Source: Mucidula mucida
Taxonomy: Eukaryota > Basidiomycota > Agaricomycetes > Agaricales > Physalacriaceae
DNA: 64,000 nucleotides
Assembly: GCA_015501055.1 (NCBI GenBank)
Contig: JADNYV010000128.1
Span: 1-64,000 of the forward strand
Direction of reading: 5' to 3'
A program made the position numbers and the translations under genes. The notes beneath the pieces were generated by a model. The model was not told the DNA's origin. It worked only from the letters and a program-made list of their open reading frames with translations, and did no database searches. Below, one piece after another: positions 35,348 through 47,506 of this stretch (the stretch's first letter is position 1; each line of letters starts with the position of its first letter).

Positions 35348-36305
35348 GATGGTGTCCGCGAAGAAGCGGCGAGGAACCGGCAACTAAATCGGCCCAGGTA
35401 CATGCACTTGCTCCCACCTCCCATGACGACGCGATTGTAGTGCGCTCAATCAGACTTGAATAAGAGCCCAGTACGTTAATGATCTTGAACCCTTGAATGT
35501 TGTTTCAACGAGCGCCTAGATAACGTCTCCCTCTTCCCCGCCTTGAACCACACTTTTTGAATGTTCAAAACGCGCTTTCGGCCACTTGGGCAGTTCCGCG
35601 GCCAGAATCATTTCGAACTTTGCCTGTGTCGATGGATCTTGTGATATGATAACCCAATGGAATCAACATGCTTGTCGGAAAGCCCGTTGCCCTTCGATGT
35701 GAACGAGAAGCAATGCGTAGAACATTGCTCTAGGTGGTAATAGTGTTGCGACACCCAGTATAGGGCCACCTACGTTGTATGGGTAACTTTCCGGACTTTT
35801 TGCTTGATGGCTGGACTAGCCACGAGGTCATTCGTCTACATAGCGTATCGCTTATTCGTTAATGAACCATCCTCGCCGAACCAATTCTTCGCAGTATCAT
35901 GGTAATGGAGGAATGCGGAAGGTGTTTACGCTGGAAGAAGACAAGTGGCGACTCGGATCATTGAAATTGAAGTCAATGTTTATGTTTTCATTGTCCTTCC
36001 ATATCCACTCTCGCAACTCGCCGACTTACACATGGCCAGACAGTGGGCGGAGCCGCGCAGAGATTATGCTGGGGGGTAATGTAAACGTCTTCCAACTCCT
36101 GTGACGCTGACCTGGAAATCCTCAGATCACGTTACCGTGTACGTCTCTTTTCCAAGCTTCAACCACCATCACTTCATCGTATTCGTACGCCAGAAAAGCG
36201 GCTCTTAATCGACGAATTTGAGGATCCAAGGAGTCATTTGATAGGCGCGTTGGTGGCGTTGCTCAAAGATCCAGATTTCGCCTTGTGCAGCGAGCTGCAC
36301 CGCAG
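35348..36305. other. Gene-free stretch
   Basis: Promoter side of the coiled-coil gene and unannotated sequence; nothing further is supported. Confidence 0.4.
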
Positions 36306-36561
36306 CACTGTATTTGAGTGTATGGGTGAAACCATCACGTGACCCGTAACGCCTGTACCGGGTGAAACGGAGGGCCGAGGCTGAGTTTTGCGTTATGGTA
36401 CCCACAGGTGATACCAAGCGCCTCCCATCCCGCCTACCGGGTGTAACGCACTCGCACTGCTGAAACCGGCCTCAAATTTTTGCGTTATGTAACGCTCTAG
36501 GTGCTACCGAAACCACCCCGCCGTTACGCGTTACGTTTAACCCATACACTCAAATACAGTG
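36306..36561. mobile_element. MITE with 22-bp perfect terminal inverted repeats, 256 bp
   Basis: The sequence cactgtatttgagtgtatgg (36306-36327 in full) is exactly inverted at 36540-36561. The interior is built of shorter inverted words around gttatg/gtaacg and contains catcccgcct. No protein is encoded. A target duplication is not evident, so the superfamily is unclear. Confidence 0.7.
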
Positions 36562-36647
36562 TCACTATAGTCCCGGTCAAAGATACACTGTAAGCCTTCA
36601 CTTGACTTTGTGCCCACTTACTTGACTAAACTTGATCCAGGCCTCCG

Positions 36648-38322
36648 ATGAACACCACAACTACGACCACCGTCGAGCTGTGCCCAAGATGTCGCGCGTC
36701 AATTGCGTTGACTTCCTTCCTATTCGCTACCGTTCGAGAAGGACTTCACTAGAGCGTATCACAATCCTCTTAGAGCGGACTCTTCTTCCATAGAGGACAG
36801 TCTGGCTGAGCCATTACTCCAATTGACAACACTGGCAGATGAAATTCAGCGTGTCGAGGCAATGCTCAATGCATTGAAAACGCGCCACGCCCATCTCGAC
36901 AGACATATCCAACGAACCACGCGTTTCATCCGGTCATCCCCCATCCGCCAGCTCCCAACCGAAGTCCTTGCAATCATCTTTGCCTCGGCGTGTACATCAT
37001 TTCAACAGGCCGAATACAAACCCCCCCTTTCAATCAGCCTTGTGTGCTCTAAATGGCGCGACATCGTCACATCTACCCCCGCTTTATGGACGAACATATA
37101 TGTCGCACCTTACTCCCCCACATGGGGTGTGCCTGTGTATAAACACTATCTCCAGCAATGCGGAGGGATCCCCATTTCCGTCAAGGTGGAAGTTCCCGCC
37201 ATGGAACACCCCACCCCAGACGATGATGATGATGATTTTCCCTTTGAACAAACCTATGAGTACCATGTCGACCTTATGGGCGATATTTACGAGACTTTTG
37301 CTCAGTGGAAGGTCGCCGAGTTTCACATGAAGGAAGCGGATGTCCAATTACTGGAAGGTCTTTCAGGTCAATGGCTCGACCATATGGAACGAATGGGCGC
37401 TCCGAATCCTCTTCTTGCGTCCCTCACCTTGGCCATAAAGGATGGCCATGACCTTCCTAGCATTTTCAGTGAGGCCCCATTACTATCCACCGTGAACCTT
37501 CTGGATTGTGCCGATGGTGAAAGTGTCCTATGGACACGTACTCGACTGCCTTGGGGGCAATTACGACGACTTCGCACCGATCAAGCGAATGCGATGTATC
37601 TGATGTATCTCAGTAATGACTTCCAGGATGGAGAAAACAGAACACTTGTTCTCAGCGGACCATATGATTCCGCCCGGAATTACTTGCACCTATATCCCAA
37701 CAGACCAGTTATACTCTCTGTCACTACCCTCATCCTCGATTCGCACTTCTGGACCCAGGATATGTGCGCATTTTTTCGCAATGTTAACATCCCCATTCTC
37801 GAGGATCTCACAATGATCACTCCCGACCCCAAAATGTGCCGGAATCGTCTCCTGATTAGCCTGTGGAGCAATCAATTGCAGCAGCTTCCTGGCTTTTTGT
37901 TACGTTCGCAATGCAGACTGAATGCATTCAGTCTTATCATGCGTGGCCAACATGGTGACGATTTTCCTGGTAGAAATGCGCAACCGACGCTGGCGGACAG
38001 CTTGGTTGATATGCTCGATAGTATGGGCCATCTTCAACGCCTACAAGTCATTGAGGCCGAGTCTGGGCCTCCACTGCTTAACGAAAGACTCTTTCAACGG
38101 CTATCTACCAATAGCATTTTACTTGAGTTGGCGCCTCTCGAATTAGTGTGGGCGGAGGATCGTCAGCCCGTCAGAGAACTGCTCTCCGCGCTCTCATCGC
38201 GCGTTAATAGTTCTCTCTCATCTGTGGTCCTCGGCATCCGTAATGGGGGTAATTTTAGGCCGGAAGTCCTAGAATGCATGCGGGGTTTGCGAGAGAGAAA
38301 TGTTCAGGCTATGTGCTGGTAG
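36648..38322 (+). CDS. F-box protein, with a one-base frame break near its N-terminus
   Basis: The main frame runs uninterrupted to TAG at 38320-38322. It holds a coiled-coil lead (LADEIQRVEAMLNALKTRH), the F-box (SPIRQLPTEVLAIIFASAC..., SLVCSKWRDIVTSTPALWTNI) and a long LRR-like C-terminal half. This is the common Agaricomycete F-box family, probably a substrate adaptor of SCF ubiquitin ligases. The usual N-terminal CxxC-type head appears after an ATG at 36648 (VELCPRCRAS), but it ends at a TAG (36750-36752) and the rest continues one frame over. Either one extra base is present near 36750 or translation starts at the in-frame ATG at 36862. Confidence 0.75.
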
Positions 38323-38685
38323 TGACCGTTTCGTAGAGAAATATTGATTAGTACATCGGTTGGCAAAGTGAAAATATTCCCTTGCGCCGTTTGAATGGCG
38401 CTGGAACAACGATGGATTGGGTCATATTTTGAAGCACACACAAGAACATATGTGCATATATTCGATCTGTCTAGAATACAATATCAGACGAGTGATAAGT
38501 GGTGGACCTGGTGGACGAACTCTGAGTGAGTGACAAACAAGACATAACAACGCGACATCGCTTTCTCGATTGACCTGAACCTTTCCCTCATGCACCCACA
38601 ATGAAAACAGCTTAACGCGGATATCCTTCTATTGCTCGACTCTTTATCTCTCAAACTGGGCGTAGCATATACACTGGCTCAGGGA

Positions 38686-38692
38686 TATAAAT
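38686..38692 (+). promoter_or_regulatory. TATA box of the 38.7-kb gene
   Basis: TATAAAT, 26 bp upstream of the ATG at 38718, in the 395-bp gap after the F-box gene. Confidence 0.4.
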
Positions 38693-38717
38693 CTGCTCCG
38701 TCCTACCTTCGACCCCC

Positions 38718-41700
38718 ATGGAATCCCAATCCGAACCCGAATCGCAGCGTTTTATTCCTCAATCAGATGACGATAAAAACGTCTTCCCTGCCCTTGCAAT
38801 TACAGCTGAAAAGGGAAAGAAATTCAAGGTACGTAAAATTCTGTCTAGTTCGGACGCACGTCTGTTTCGATCCGCATTTCAATACTTGATAGGTGCGCTG
38901 GGCTGGCACCGACCCAGCGACAAACAAACCTTGGCCTGAAAGTTGGGAACCGAAAAGCAACGTTATGTCTCCACTGGTGAGAGATTGGAAGGCGCGCAAG
39001 CAGGCGAAGAAGGACAGGAAGAAGTCTTGTGAGTGCTATTCATTTCATGCGCTCAAGGTGTTGACGCCAATCTGGCATTCAGCGAGTACGCGATCAAAAG
39101 CCTCGAGCTCGACGCGTTCGCGGAGGAGCACAACTGTGAAAGTCGAGGATGAAGACGATTACCAGCACCCAGCATCGAGGAAGACAGCGACGATGGCCTG
39201 GCAGCGTACCAAGTTGGAAGACGAGCGAACTCCCTCGACCAGCAGATCCACGTCGACCAGCAGATTACGGAAACGCATATCCAAGACAAGGCAGAGTCCT
39301 GTCGCCGAGAAATTGGAGCGCGACGACTTCCCTTCACCAGACTTACGAATGTCCGTCATATTTTCCCCAAAAGCGCGTTCGTAATCATTTCTTTATTATA
39401 TGCTGTATCATCAGCTAATGTCAAAGCATACAGCTACGAAAAGCCGCTCTGTGTCTATTTCTCTGCATTCAGCACACTCCGACTCCCACGAACACAGCCA
39501 TCACCAAGAGATGGTACTTGATGATTTACCTCCACAATCGCCAGAGCCCGAAATTGTGCCTCGAAAACGGAAGCGTGAACTGAACTCATCGCCTGAAGCG
39601 CCAACACAGGAGTCAATCACGCCGGAGGCAAGGCAGAGAAAGAAGCGGAAGACGGATAAGATTCAAAAGTCAAAGCGGTTGGTTTCACTGTCAGAGGACG
39701 AGGAGGACGTTGACATGCATGATAACGCCTCCCTGTTGTCGAACACTGTCGCTTTCAGGAGCGAGTCGCGTTCGGGGCTGGATTTGGTGGATGCGACTGG
39801 TGCAGCGTTGGAGGAGGTCGAGCCTGATCTCGAAATAGTCCAGGACTCTCTAGAGAACGCGGAAGACAGTCAGGAAAGACGCGAGCCTTCGCCCCTCCCG
39901 CCCATTCGTACCACGTCGAAAACACCGCGTCCCGTACCCTTTGTTTCTCACATCCGTCATCTTCATCCTCTGGAAGAACCGGATCTCAATATGCTCTCGT
40001 CTGCCGATCGTGCACGACTGCGGCGCCACGATCGCGATCTGGCAGTCATTGAAGAGGCGCACAGGTTGGAAAGAACTTCAAGTGCTGTGGTGACAGTCCA
40101 GAGTGCTCTGCCTGCCAATGATCAAGGGATGGTCGTACTGGATTCACAGGAGACTCGTCCCAAGAGACGGATGCGAGAACCGACACGGTCACCATCACCC
40201 CGCCCGCTTTCTCGGCGGAGTCTGATGAAGGGCAAATCTCCATCCAAGGTATCTGTTGGCCGCTCGCCGAGTATCAAGAGCATGGGTAGCGTCAATAGCT
40301 TCGGGAAAGTACTGGCCCCAATTCCTGTCATATCACAGAGTACCTTCAGACCGTATTTGACGCCCAAAGTCGATGACGATGCCATTGAAGAGTTTAGCTC
40401 CCCAATTAAACCCCCGAGGCCTCAGGAAAGGGACGAGGATGATGAGGAGGAGGACGTACCAGAAGAGGAACCAGAGGCTGCAGAGGCTCCGCCAGAAGAG
40501 GAGGATCAGGTTCTGATTTCAGACCCAGTACCCTACGAATCGAGGGACAGTCAATACTATCAACGGAAGGGCGAGCAGCTTGCGGAGGAGGCAAGACGCA
40601 AGGCGAAGGGTGAGCCAGTGAGAAAGAGGCGGCTGGAAGAATTTTTGAAACAGAAGAGGGAGAAAGCAGAAGAATCACACGCTTCCGAAGACAAAACTCC
40701 ACCACCGAGCCCAGGATCAGATACAGACGACGACCAGAGCCATCTTATACATTACGATGCACGAGAATCGCAACAGGACGAGCCTCCAGTTGTCGAAATG
40801 CATCCTGTCACCGATCCAGAATCAGAACCAGAGCCACACCCACCGTCGGAACCAGATCCACTGCCAGAACCTGCTCCAGAGCGGGAATCTACACCTGAAC
40901 AGGAGCCCCAGCCAGAACCCGCGCCTCAACCCGAGCCCGACTCCCAAGAGACCAACGACAATACTCGAACGGATATTGACGATAGCGGCGAGCTCAGACA
41001 AGAGTTGAACTTGGAAGAGAAGGTAAAAAGACGGCGGGAGGAAGAGGAGTCTACGCAGGATTTAGAAGATGAGGAACGCGCGAGAAAGGGAACGGAGCCA
41101 GAGCAGACTCAAAATCAGCCTGTATGTTTTCTACATTTATGGCGCATCTATACTGATCGGTTTGGTAGGAGGTTGCGTTACAACAACCGCAGGATACTGG
41201 TATTGACGAGCCTCAACAGTTCCAGGTAATGTTTTACTTGTTTTTTCCAGCCGGTTCTAACAATGCGTAGGATATGGAGCTACAATATCCGGAAGATGTC
41301 GAAATGGTTGAGCAACAACCCGAACATCAGGTGGCTGAGCAGCAACCCGAACCCCAAGATCAGGAGATAGAGGTACGTGGCCCTTCGAACGAGCTCTGTG
41401 ATGTGATACTGATGCTCCGCAGGAACCCTCAACTGACGACGCAGCGCGCACCATCCGCTTGCTCAACGCTGCCACCGACGATCTTCGGAATCAACTTGCG
41501 GAACAGGCTAAGCAAGCTACCTTTCTCCAAGCGCAATACACTGCAGCGTCCGCCTACGTCGACGATGTCCGGAAGGACAACGCCAAACTCACTGAGACGA
41601 ATGCGACGCTCCAAAGTCAAGTCACGTCCGGCATGGCACTCATCAGGTCCACATATGATGGCAGGGTTAAGTGGCTGGAGCAAAACGCGACGCGCTGGCA

Positions 41701-42094
41701 GGAGACAGCGCAGTTCATTATGAAGAAGGATGCGTTGACGAATGATGACGTTAGGAAAAAGGCGAGCCTGTTGCCGGTGAGAGAGGCGGAGCTGCAGAAT
41801 ATGAGGGCGGAGATGGTCGGATGGCGGGGGAGAGCGGAGGCTGCGGAGAGAAGGTGTAGGGAGTTGGAAGGGAGGATGAGGGATTTGGAGCAGCAGCGGG
41901 AGTCGGAACAGCAGCCTCGGGAGTCAGAACAACAGCGTCGGGAGGTTGCTATTACACTTCCTCATCGGAGTCATGTGGCGCCAATCCAGGGGAACTTTTA
42001 TTGCAACTGGCGGCCTTGTAAGGCTGGGTTTGGGACGAGAGACGAGCTAGAAGTACATTTTGGGGTTCATGCGGATAGTCCTGGCGTGGGCTAA
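38718..42094 (+). CDS. Chromodomain-like, coiled-coil and C2H2 protein, 1019 aa
   Basis: Exons 38718-38828, 38893-39028, 39083-39376, 39434-41121, 41169-41225, 41271-41372, 41423-42094; all GT..AG with matching phases. Residues about 30-65 look like a chromodomain or related beta-barrel (KGKKFKVRWAGTD, then PWPESWEP). A long disordered region with nuclear-localisation-like basic runs (PRKRKRE, RQRKKRKTDK) follows. Then come Glu/Pro repeats (PEPEPxPxPE, about 630-690), a coiled coil (about 800-965; LRNQLAEQAKQATFL) and a single C2H2 finger at about 988-1012 (C-x4-C-x12-H-x3-H). It is very likely a nuclear, chromatin-associated protein. I do not recognise a named orthologue. Confidence 0.78.
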
Positions 42095-43477
42095 TTGTTT
42101 CTGTTGCTATGTGCAGGATAGGCTCTTTTGGTTTATAGTTTATCTGTAGAGTATGTAACTTATGATTGTTAAGCTTTGGAAGACATCTTCTAGTTGGTTG
42201 ATTCGACTGCTGGGCTTTGCAGCCTCTGATTGGCTTTGACACTAAGATACCACGCAGGCTTTCAGGTGGCCTGCAGTATTGTGGCGCAATATGAAAAAAG
42301 GTTGATTTGATCATTCGTGACACGATTTCATCCAGAGCAGTCTTAAACGGCAGAAAGTGCTGTCACATGGGAAGTGTAATTAGTACTAGTGAGCATTTAA
42401 ACCAAGGTGAACAAGGATCTTTGAATAAGTCGCTATATCGTCCGGTGGCGCACGTTACAGAGGCAAGTAAGAACATACCAGTTCGCCTGGAGGGATACAA
42501 ACAATGCCAGATACCGTTGGGGAGCCTTTGCAAGTGCTAGAAAGCTGGCGCGCAATTCGACGCCCTCAAAACTGCCTTTCACAGAAGAAGATGATACTGG
42601 CAGGACGTGACGGGAAAAGTCAGTGGCCAACACGATGAGATATATGAGTGACTTTGCATACAAACAAACGAGTTTTATGACAACCAAACACGAGCAGGCA
42701 GCGTACAATCGAGCAAGCAGCCCAAAGCAGATCGGTCTTCTTCCCCCATCATTACACGACAGCCAGCAATGCGGCGAGTGCTTGCTTTGCATGATTGCCC
42801 GAAGCCGGCATGTTGACGTGGACCGTCAACAATTGTTGCTAATGACCCTCGAAGCGCGGATCAATGCGTTGACCGAGTAGCACCCGCAACGCACGAAGCA
42901 GATATATACAGGTGTGTCGCATTCATACTCTCGAGGACATTAGCTGATCGCTCGTAGGAATGAGCGCGACGCTCAAAAGTACTCGAGAAACCACGACATG
43001 CCGCACCGGACCTGGAGCTCATAGAACGTTTTTTGGCTTGGATCCCAACATGATCGCTGACTGAAGTCGTTGCGCCGATATATATATGAACCTAGCCTTG
43101 ACGCCTTGGTCTGTTGGGCGAGTCGCTCGGAGTCCTCTCGGAACGGACAACCAACGATGATCATAGCCTCACAGTTCGGAAAGAACGGCGCATATCCTCT
43201 CGACTGAGACCTTAGTTTGGGCTCGGCGCAGAGGTAGCCTCGGATAAGACAAGAAAGCCCATGGTGTGTTTGCCAGACGCATTATATTCGAAATCTGGCT
43301 AAACGAGCAGTTCAGTGATATACGTCCTCCTCGCAGATGCAGGAACAGCAGCTGTCCTGGCGCGCGCTGCTGAATGAGTGGAAGGTCGGTTCCTGAAATA
43401 GATGAACGACAGACAGAGTGCGCGACCGACGGTGATCCAAAATCCACAGTCCTTGAAAGATATGGATCTTCTGGGCT
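42095..43477. other. Gene-free stretch
   Basis: No supported gene. A minus-strand frame at about 43310-43600 (with a hydrophobic segment) may be a 3' exon of the fragment at 43478-44062, but no acceptor could be fixed. Confidence 0.4.
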
Positions 43478-44062
43478 TTAGGTCAATGAATGTTTCGTAT
43501 TTCCGCCAAGGACTGCAAGCGTGGAGCATAAGCCATACTGTGGCGTCCAGACGAGAGGCCACGGCCACGGCCAACGAAAATATCCCATGGACGTAAGGCA
43601 ATTCGACTCCCCGGATCGCCAAAACATACTACGAAAATTATGTGCATTGAGCGAAGAGGCGCCGCTGGAATCCTTGACATGCACGACGTAGACATCAAAT
43701 CCTTCGAACGCACCAGGGAGGCGGAATGCGTCCAGAAACACCCCGTACGCAGCTTCAGTCCAAAGCGTATTCTGTGTGAAGCCCTCGATCCTCTCGACAA
43801 CGCCAACGCCTAGTTCTAACAGGACTTGAGCCTTGCCTTGGTTGGTGTCAGGAGATCCAAGCCCCAACGACACACCAAATTTGCCTCTTTGAAGACATAC
43901 ATCGACGTAGGTCTCCTCGTCGTGGTCATGTAGGAAAAAAATGCCGTGTCGAGACTCGATAACAGGTAGGAAAAGAGATGCATTCAGAGTTTGTACCCTG
44001 ACGGACGGACCGATTGTTTTCAGATTGTCAATGTTTGTAAACTCCTTTCCAAAACAAGTACA
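43478..44062 (-). CDS. Possible protein-coding fragment of unknown family
   Basis: A frame of about 190 codons with protein-like composition runs from a candidate CAG acceptor (after 44063) to 43478, for example VRVQTLNASLFLPVIESRHG, GIFFLHDHDEETYVDV, and EAAYGVFLDAFRLPGAFEGF. No ATG lies in frame and no 5' exon was found; a GTAGTATG donor near 43637 suggests the frame is spliced. It could be an internal exon of a gene or a relic. Confidence 0.3.
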   Translation of the reverse strand, partial: CTCFGKEFTNIDNLKTIGPSVRVQTLNASLFLPVIESRHGIFFLHDHDEETYVDVCLQRGKFGVSLGLGSPDTNQGKAQVLLELGVGVVERIEGFTQNTLWTEAAYGVFLDAFRLPGAFEGFDVYVVHVKDSSGASSLNAHNFRSMFWRSGESNCLTSMGYFRWPWPWPLVWTPQYGLCSTLAVLGGNTKHSLT

Positions 44063-44162
44063 CTGCCGTCAAGACTGCCTCTCTGCGCTCATCTCCGCGG
44101 CGTATATGCTCGCATATCCTGCATTTACCGTGTTACTTTTCGCTAAACCCAGTGACTTGTGG

Positions 44163-44169
44163 TATAAAA
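44163..44169 (+). promoter_or_regulatory. TATA box of the aldo/keto reductase gene
   Basis: TATAAAA located 44 bp upstream of the ATG at 44213. Confidence 0.5.
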
Positions 44170-44212
44170 GGCGTCTGTCGCCTCAAATGGGGTGTCTGTC
44201 TTGACTCCCATC

Positions 44213-45943
44213 ATGTCGTCTATTAACAAGAAAATCCCTTACGGTGAGTTTGTCTTCCTCTTCCACCTCACGCAGACCTCAAACCGTCCGTCAATAGTCA
44301 AACTCGGAAATTCCGGATTGAAAGTATCACAGATCATCTTGGGTTGCGCCATCTATGGCACGCCCGAATGGTACGATTGGGTCAAGGGAGAAGAAGAATC
44401 GATGAAGGACATCAAAGCAGCGTTTGTTGGCGAGCTGCTACTTACACGCTATAGTTATCTAACAAGCTGCAAGTTACGACTTAGGGATCAATACGTTTGA
44501 TACCGCGGATGTAGGTCTGCTTTTTCCAAGCTGTTTCTAGCACTTTCACGAAATACTGACTGATTCCACGAACAGACCTATTCCAACGGACTGTCGGAGG
44601 TCGTCGTTGGCAAAGCTATACGGGCCTATAACTTACCTCGCGACGGCATCGTCATTATGACGAAGGTACATATTCTACGAGTGACGCGTCCTCGCGAAGT
44701 TGACAATGATTTAGGTCCTGAATCCTATCAGTCGCGATATGAATGTTCATTTGCATGGTAGTCTAAGGGCGCAAGCTGATGAACTAGGCTACGTTAACCA
44801 GCACGGCCTTCACCGAAAAGTTTGTTATCTGATTGGTACCCTTGCTCTAACTCCTCATATTTTATACATAGCATATATTCGACGCTATCAAAGGCAGTCT
44901 CGAACGTCTTCAATTGGACTATGTTGACGTCTTTCAATGTCATGGATTTGACGATGATACTCCAATCGCAGAAACGGTAAGTGTTCTTGGTGCGTTAGGT
45001 GTTGGGTTCTTGAACTGTCGTAGATGCAAGCTCTACATGAGGTTGTACAGCTAGGCTATGCTCGCCATATCGGCATGTCGACTTGTCGTGCCTGGCAAGT
45101 TCGTCACAGTCTATATTATGGGAAACCTCGCGGTACTAATGACGCCCGCATCTCGCAGTTCATGCCATGCAAAGTAGCTACTACACTCTATTTTTTGAGT
45201 AGTGTATGACTGATTTATGTCTAGGTTATGCTATCAGCAACAACCTCACTCCCTTCATCATCATGCAAAATAACTACAACCTGCTCTATCGCGAAGACGA
45301 ACACGAGATGATGCCTACATTGAAGGTTTGTCGACACCAATATGAATTCAGCACTAGCGATGGTCTCTAACAGACATCCAGTACCTCGGCGTGTCAGCGA
45401 TTCCATGGTCTACATTGGCTAGAGGTGCACTGATTACGACTCTCGAGGACCAGGAAGCACAACCGGATGACAGGTGACCTTCTTTTCGACGGCCTGTTCC
45501 AGACCCTGATAGTATGGTAGGATTCCAGGGGGTAGGAAGCAGTGGCACGGTAAAATCATACAACGGTATACTTGCAATTCATCTATCCAGAGTCCCGGAT
45601 TGAGCAGCCCCGCAGCGTGGAAGAATTGGCAAAGAAAAGAGATATAAGCATTGCCCAGGTTGCCATTGCGTGGTCCATCAGTCGCCCAGGTAGGACTATA
45701 CCCTGCTAACATAGAACGTGGACTGATAGTCATAGGTGTGACCGCGCTGATAATTAGTCCTCCGTCGTCTGCGCATCTAGCTGTTGCGTGTGGTAAGCTG
45801 TTCGACTTAGACCAATGTGCAGGACTAATCACAAATCCTCAGCTGCGTTACATGAGACGCTTTCCGAGGCTGAAGTTCATTATCTTGACGAATTATATCA
45901 ACCCCAGAGACCGATAACGAATCGGTTCCCTCAGCAGTATTGA
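44213..45943 (+). CDS. Aldo/keto reductase, many short exons, possible frame breaks
   Basis: Exons read as 44213-44243, 44298-44421, 44474-44510, 44576-44665, 44715-44819, 44872-44976, 45024-45098, 45159-45173, 45225-45325, 45382-45473, an unresolved part to about 45689, 45736-45792 and 45843-45943. It belongs to the aryl-alcohol-dehydrogenase-like AKR group. The catalytic tetrad is visible: Asp and Tyr in FDTADTYSNG, Lys in IVIMTK, His in FQCHGFDDDTP. The NADPH-side SRPGVTALIISP is also present. The family reduces aldehydes and ketones with NADPH. Two spots do not splice cleanly: exon 7/8 needs either a weak GTCACA donor at 45103 or one lost base, and 45474-45600 has no in-phase solution with normal intron sizes. 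It may be a gene in early decay. Confidence 0.7.
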
Positions 45944-46258
45944 AGCATCGGGCAAGCAGCATCCTACGGAGGTGAGACCGGAAAATAATCAATTCTCTTT
46001 ACCCACGGGCCACGGCTTCTTTCTTGTGTAATAATTCTTTGTCTTCACCATGATCATCATCCTTCTCGATCAGAGCGCTGGCTGTTGAGTCGTTTCAACT
46101 GTATTATAAACGCGGTGATGCTGGCATGAGAACTGCTACTGCCCGAACGCTCAGGTCGGACTCGGGCGGGCGCAGTTCTGTGTGACGTGAATTCGGATTC
46201 CCAGAGAATACTTATACTCATAGGCGAGAAACTTACAGATACTCGAGTAGTGCTCTTG

Positions 46259-47368
46259 ATGTCGACGCCGCGGAAGTCTGTTCTGATTACTGGGTAAGCC
46301 TCCACCCATTCAATGACATCATTTCCGTCGAGTCCTGAAGCTCTGCTCTAACAGATGTCGTAAAGGAGGCATTGGTGGAGCTATGGCGCGCGAATTCCAT
46401 TCCAAGGGTACATCGACTCGGATCCAAGTTCGTTTATCTTACTATTACTCACATCGCGACATGTAGGCGTCCGCGTCTTTGCGACAGCGCGTTCTGCTTC
46501 TCAGTTAATCGACCTAGAAGCTCTAGGCATCGAGACCTTCTCGCTTGATATTACTTCAAGGTCTCAAATATGCAGCGGAGATCTCGACGTGAACAGGCGG
46601 CACACTTGACATTCTGGTGAATAACGCAGGTCGCTTGAGCAACGGAGCCGCACTGGATGAATCCGACGAAGATATGCTTCTCATGTTCGAAAAGAATCTG
46701 TTTTCCGTTATACGGATGGTTAATGCGTTTTCGGAACTACTCATCAAGGCCAAATGGACGGTCGTGAATATTGGGTCTGTCACGGCCTTTGTGCCGCTTG
46801 CGTTCATTGGTACGCAGGTTTTTCATTGTGTTACTTGTTGACGAACTTGGGACTTTTAGCGAGTTATAATGCCTCCAAGGCTGCGCTACTTCAATACAGT
46901 GATACGGTGCGCATTGAACTCGCACCTTTTGAGTATGCGCTTTCGCTCCATCGCGAATCCTCGCTTGAACTTCTTTCGTAGTGTCAAAGTCCTGGTCACT
47001 TGGTGTCAGCTCGAATCTCATGAACATTGTACACGAGCTGCCTTCCGATTCATTATATCAGCCTATTGCTGCAGAGTACCGTGCGCGACAGGGAAGCACT
47101 CGAGGTGCTGCTACACCTCACGCAGTATTCGCCCGGGGTCTTGTGCCCCAGATTTTGACGAAGAATCCGCCCAAGTGGGTCTGGAACGTCGTCGACGGTG
47201 TGGATATTGAGTTTCTTCCCGAGGGGACTCATGGTAAGTCGACTCTTTGTCTAGTATCATGTTTTTCAGGTGGTCTGACGCGAGAGTTGTGTATAATCCT
47301 GGATCGTCAGAGATTGGTTTGGGATGGGGAAGTTGAGGCGGGCTGTCAAAACGGGAAAGACGGAATAA
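46259..47368 (+). pseudogene. Broken copy of the AYR1-like short-chain reductase
   Basis: It matches the intact neighbour at 47507-48689 exon by exon (ATG 46259; ITG / CRKGGIGGAMAREFHSK / VRVFATARSASQL...). Compared with that copy, 8 bases are missing at about 46567 (after SRSQ) and 2 bases at about 47003 (before GVSSNL), both shifting the frame. The catalytic-region exon is otherwise recognisable (LVNNAG-type, YNASKAALLQYSDT) and the 3' end KLRRAVKTGKTE closes at TAA 47366-47368. It is a tandem duplicate that has lost function, unless the indels are errors. Confidence 0.7.
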
Positions 47369-47506
47369 GTGTTGTTGTGTTACTAGGATTTCTTTCAACA
47401 CAATACCTTTCTCCTCTTTAAGTAGACGCGCCAGCTGGTGACTGCGCTTTATCTCTAGCATCTCGCCATTACTACTCAGTGAATACAAAGAAGGAACGCT
47501 AGAGAC

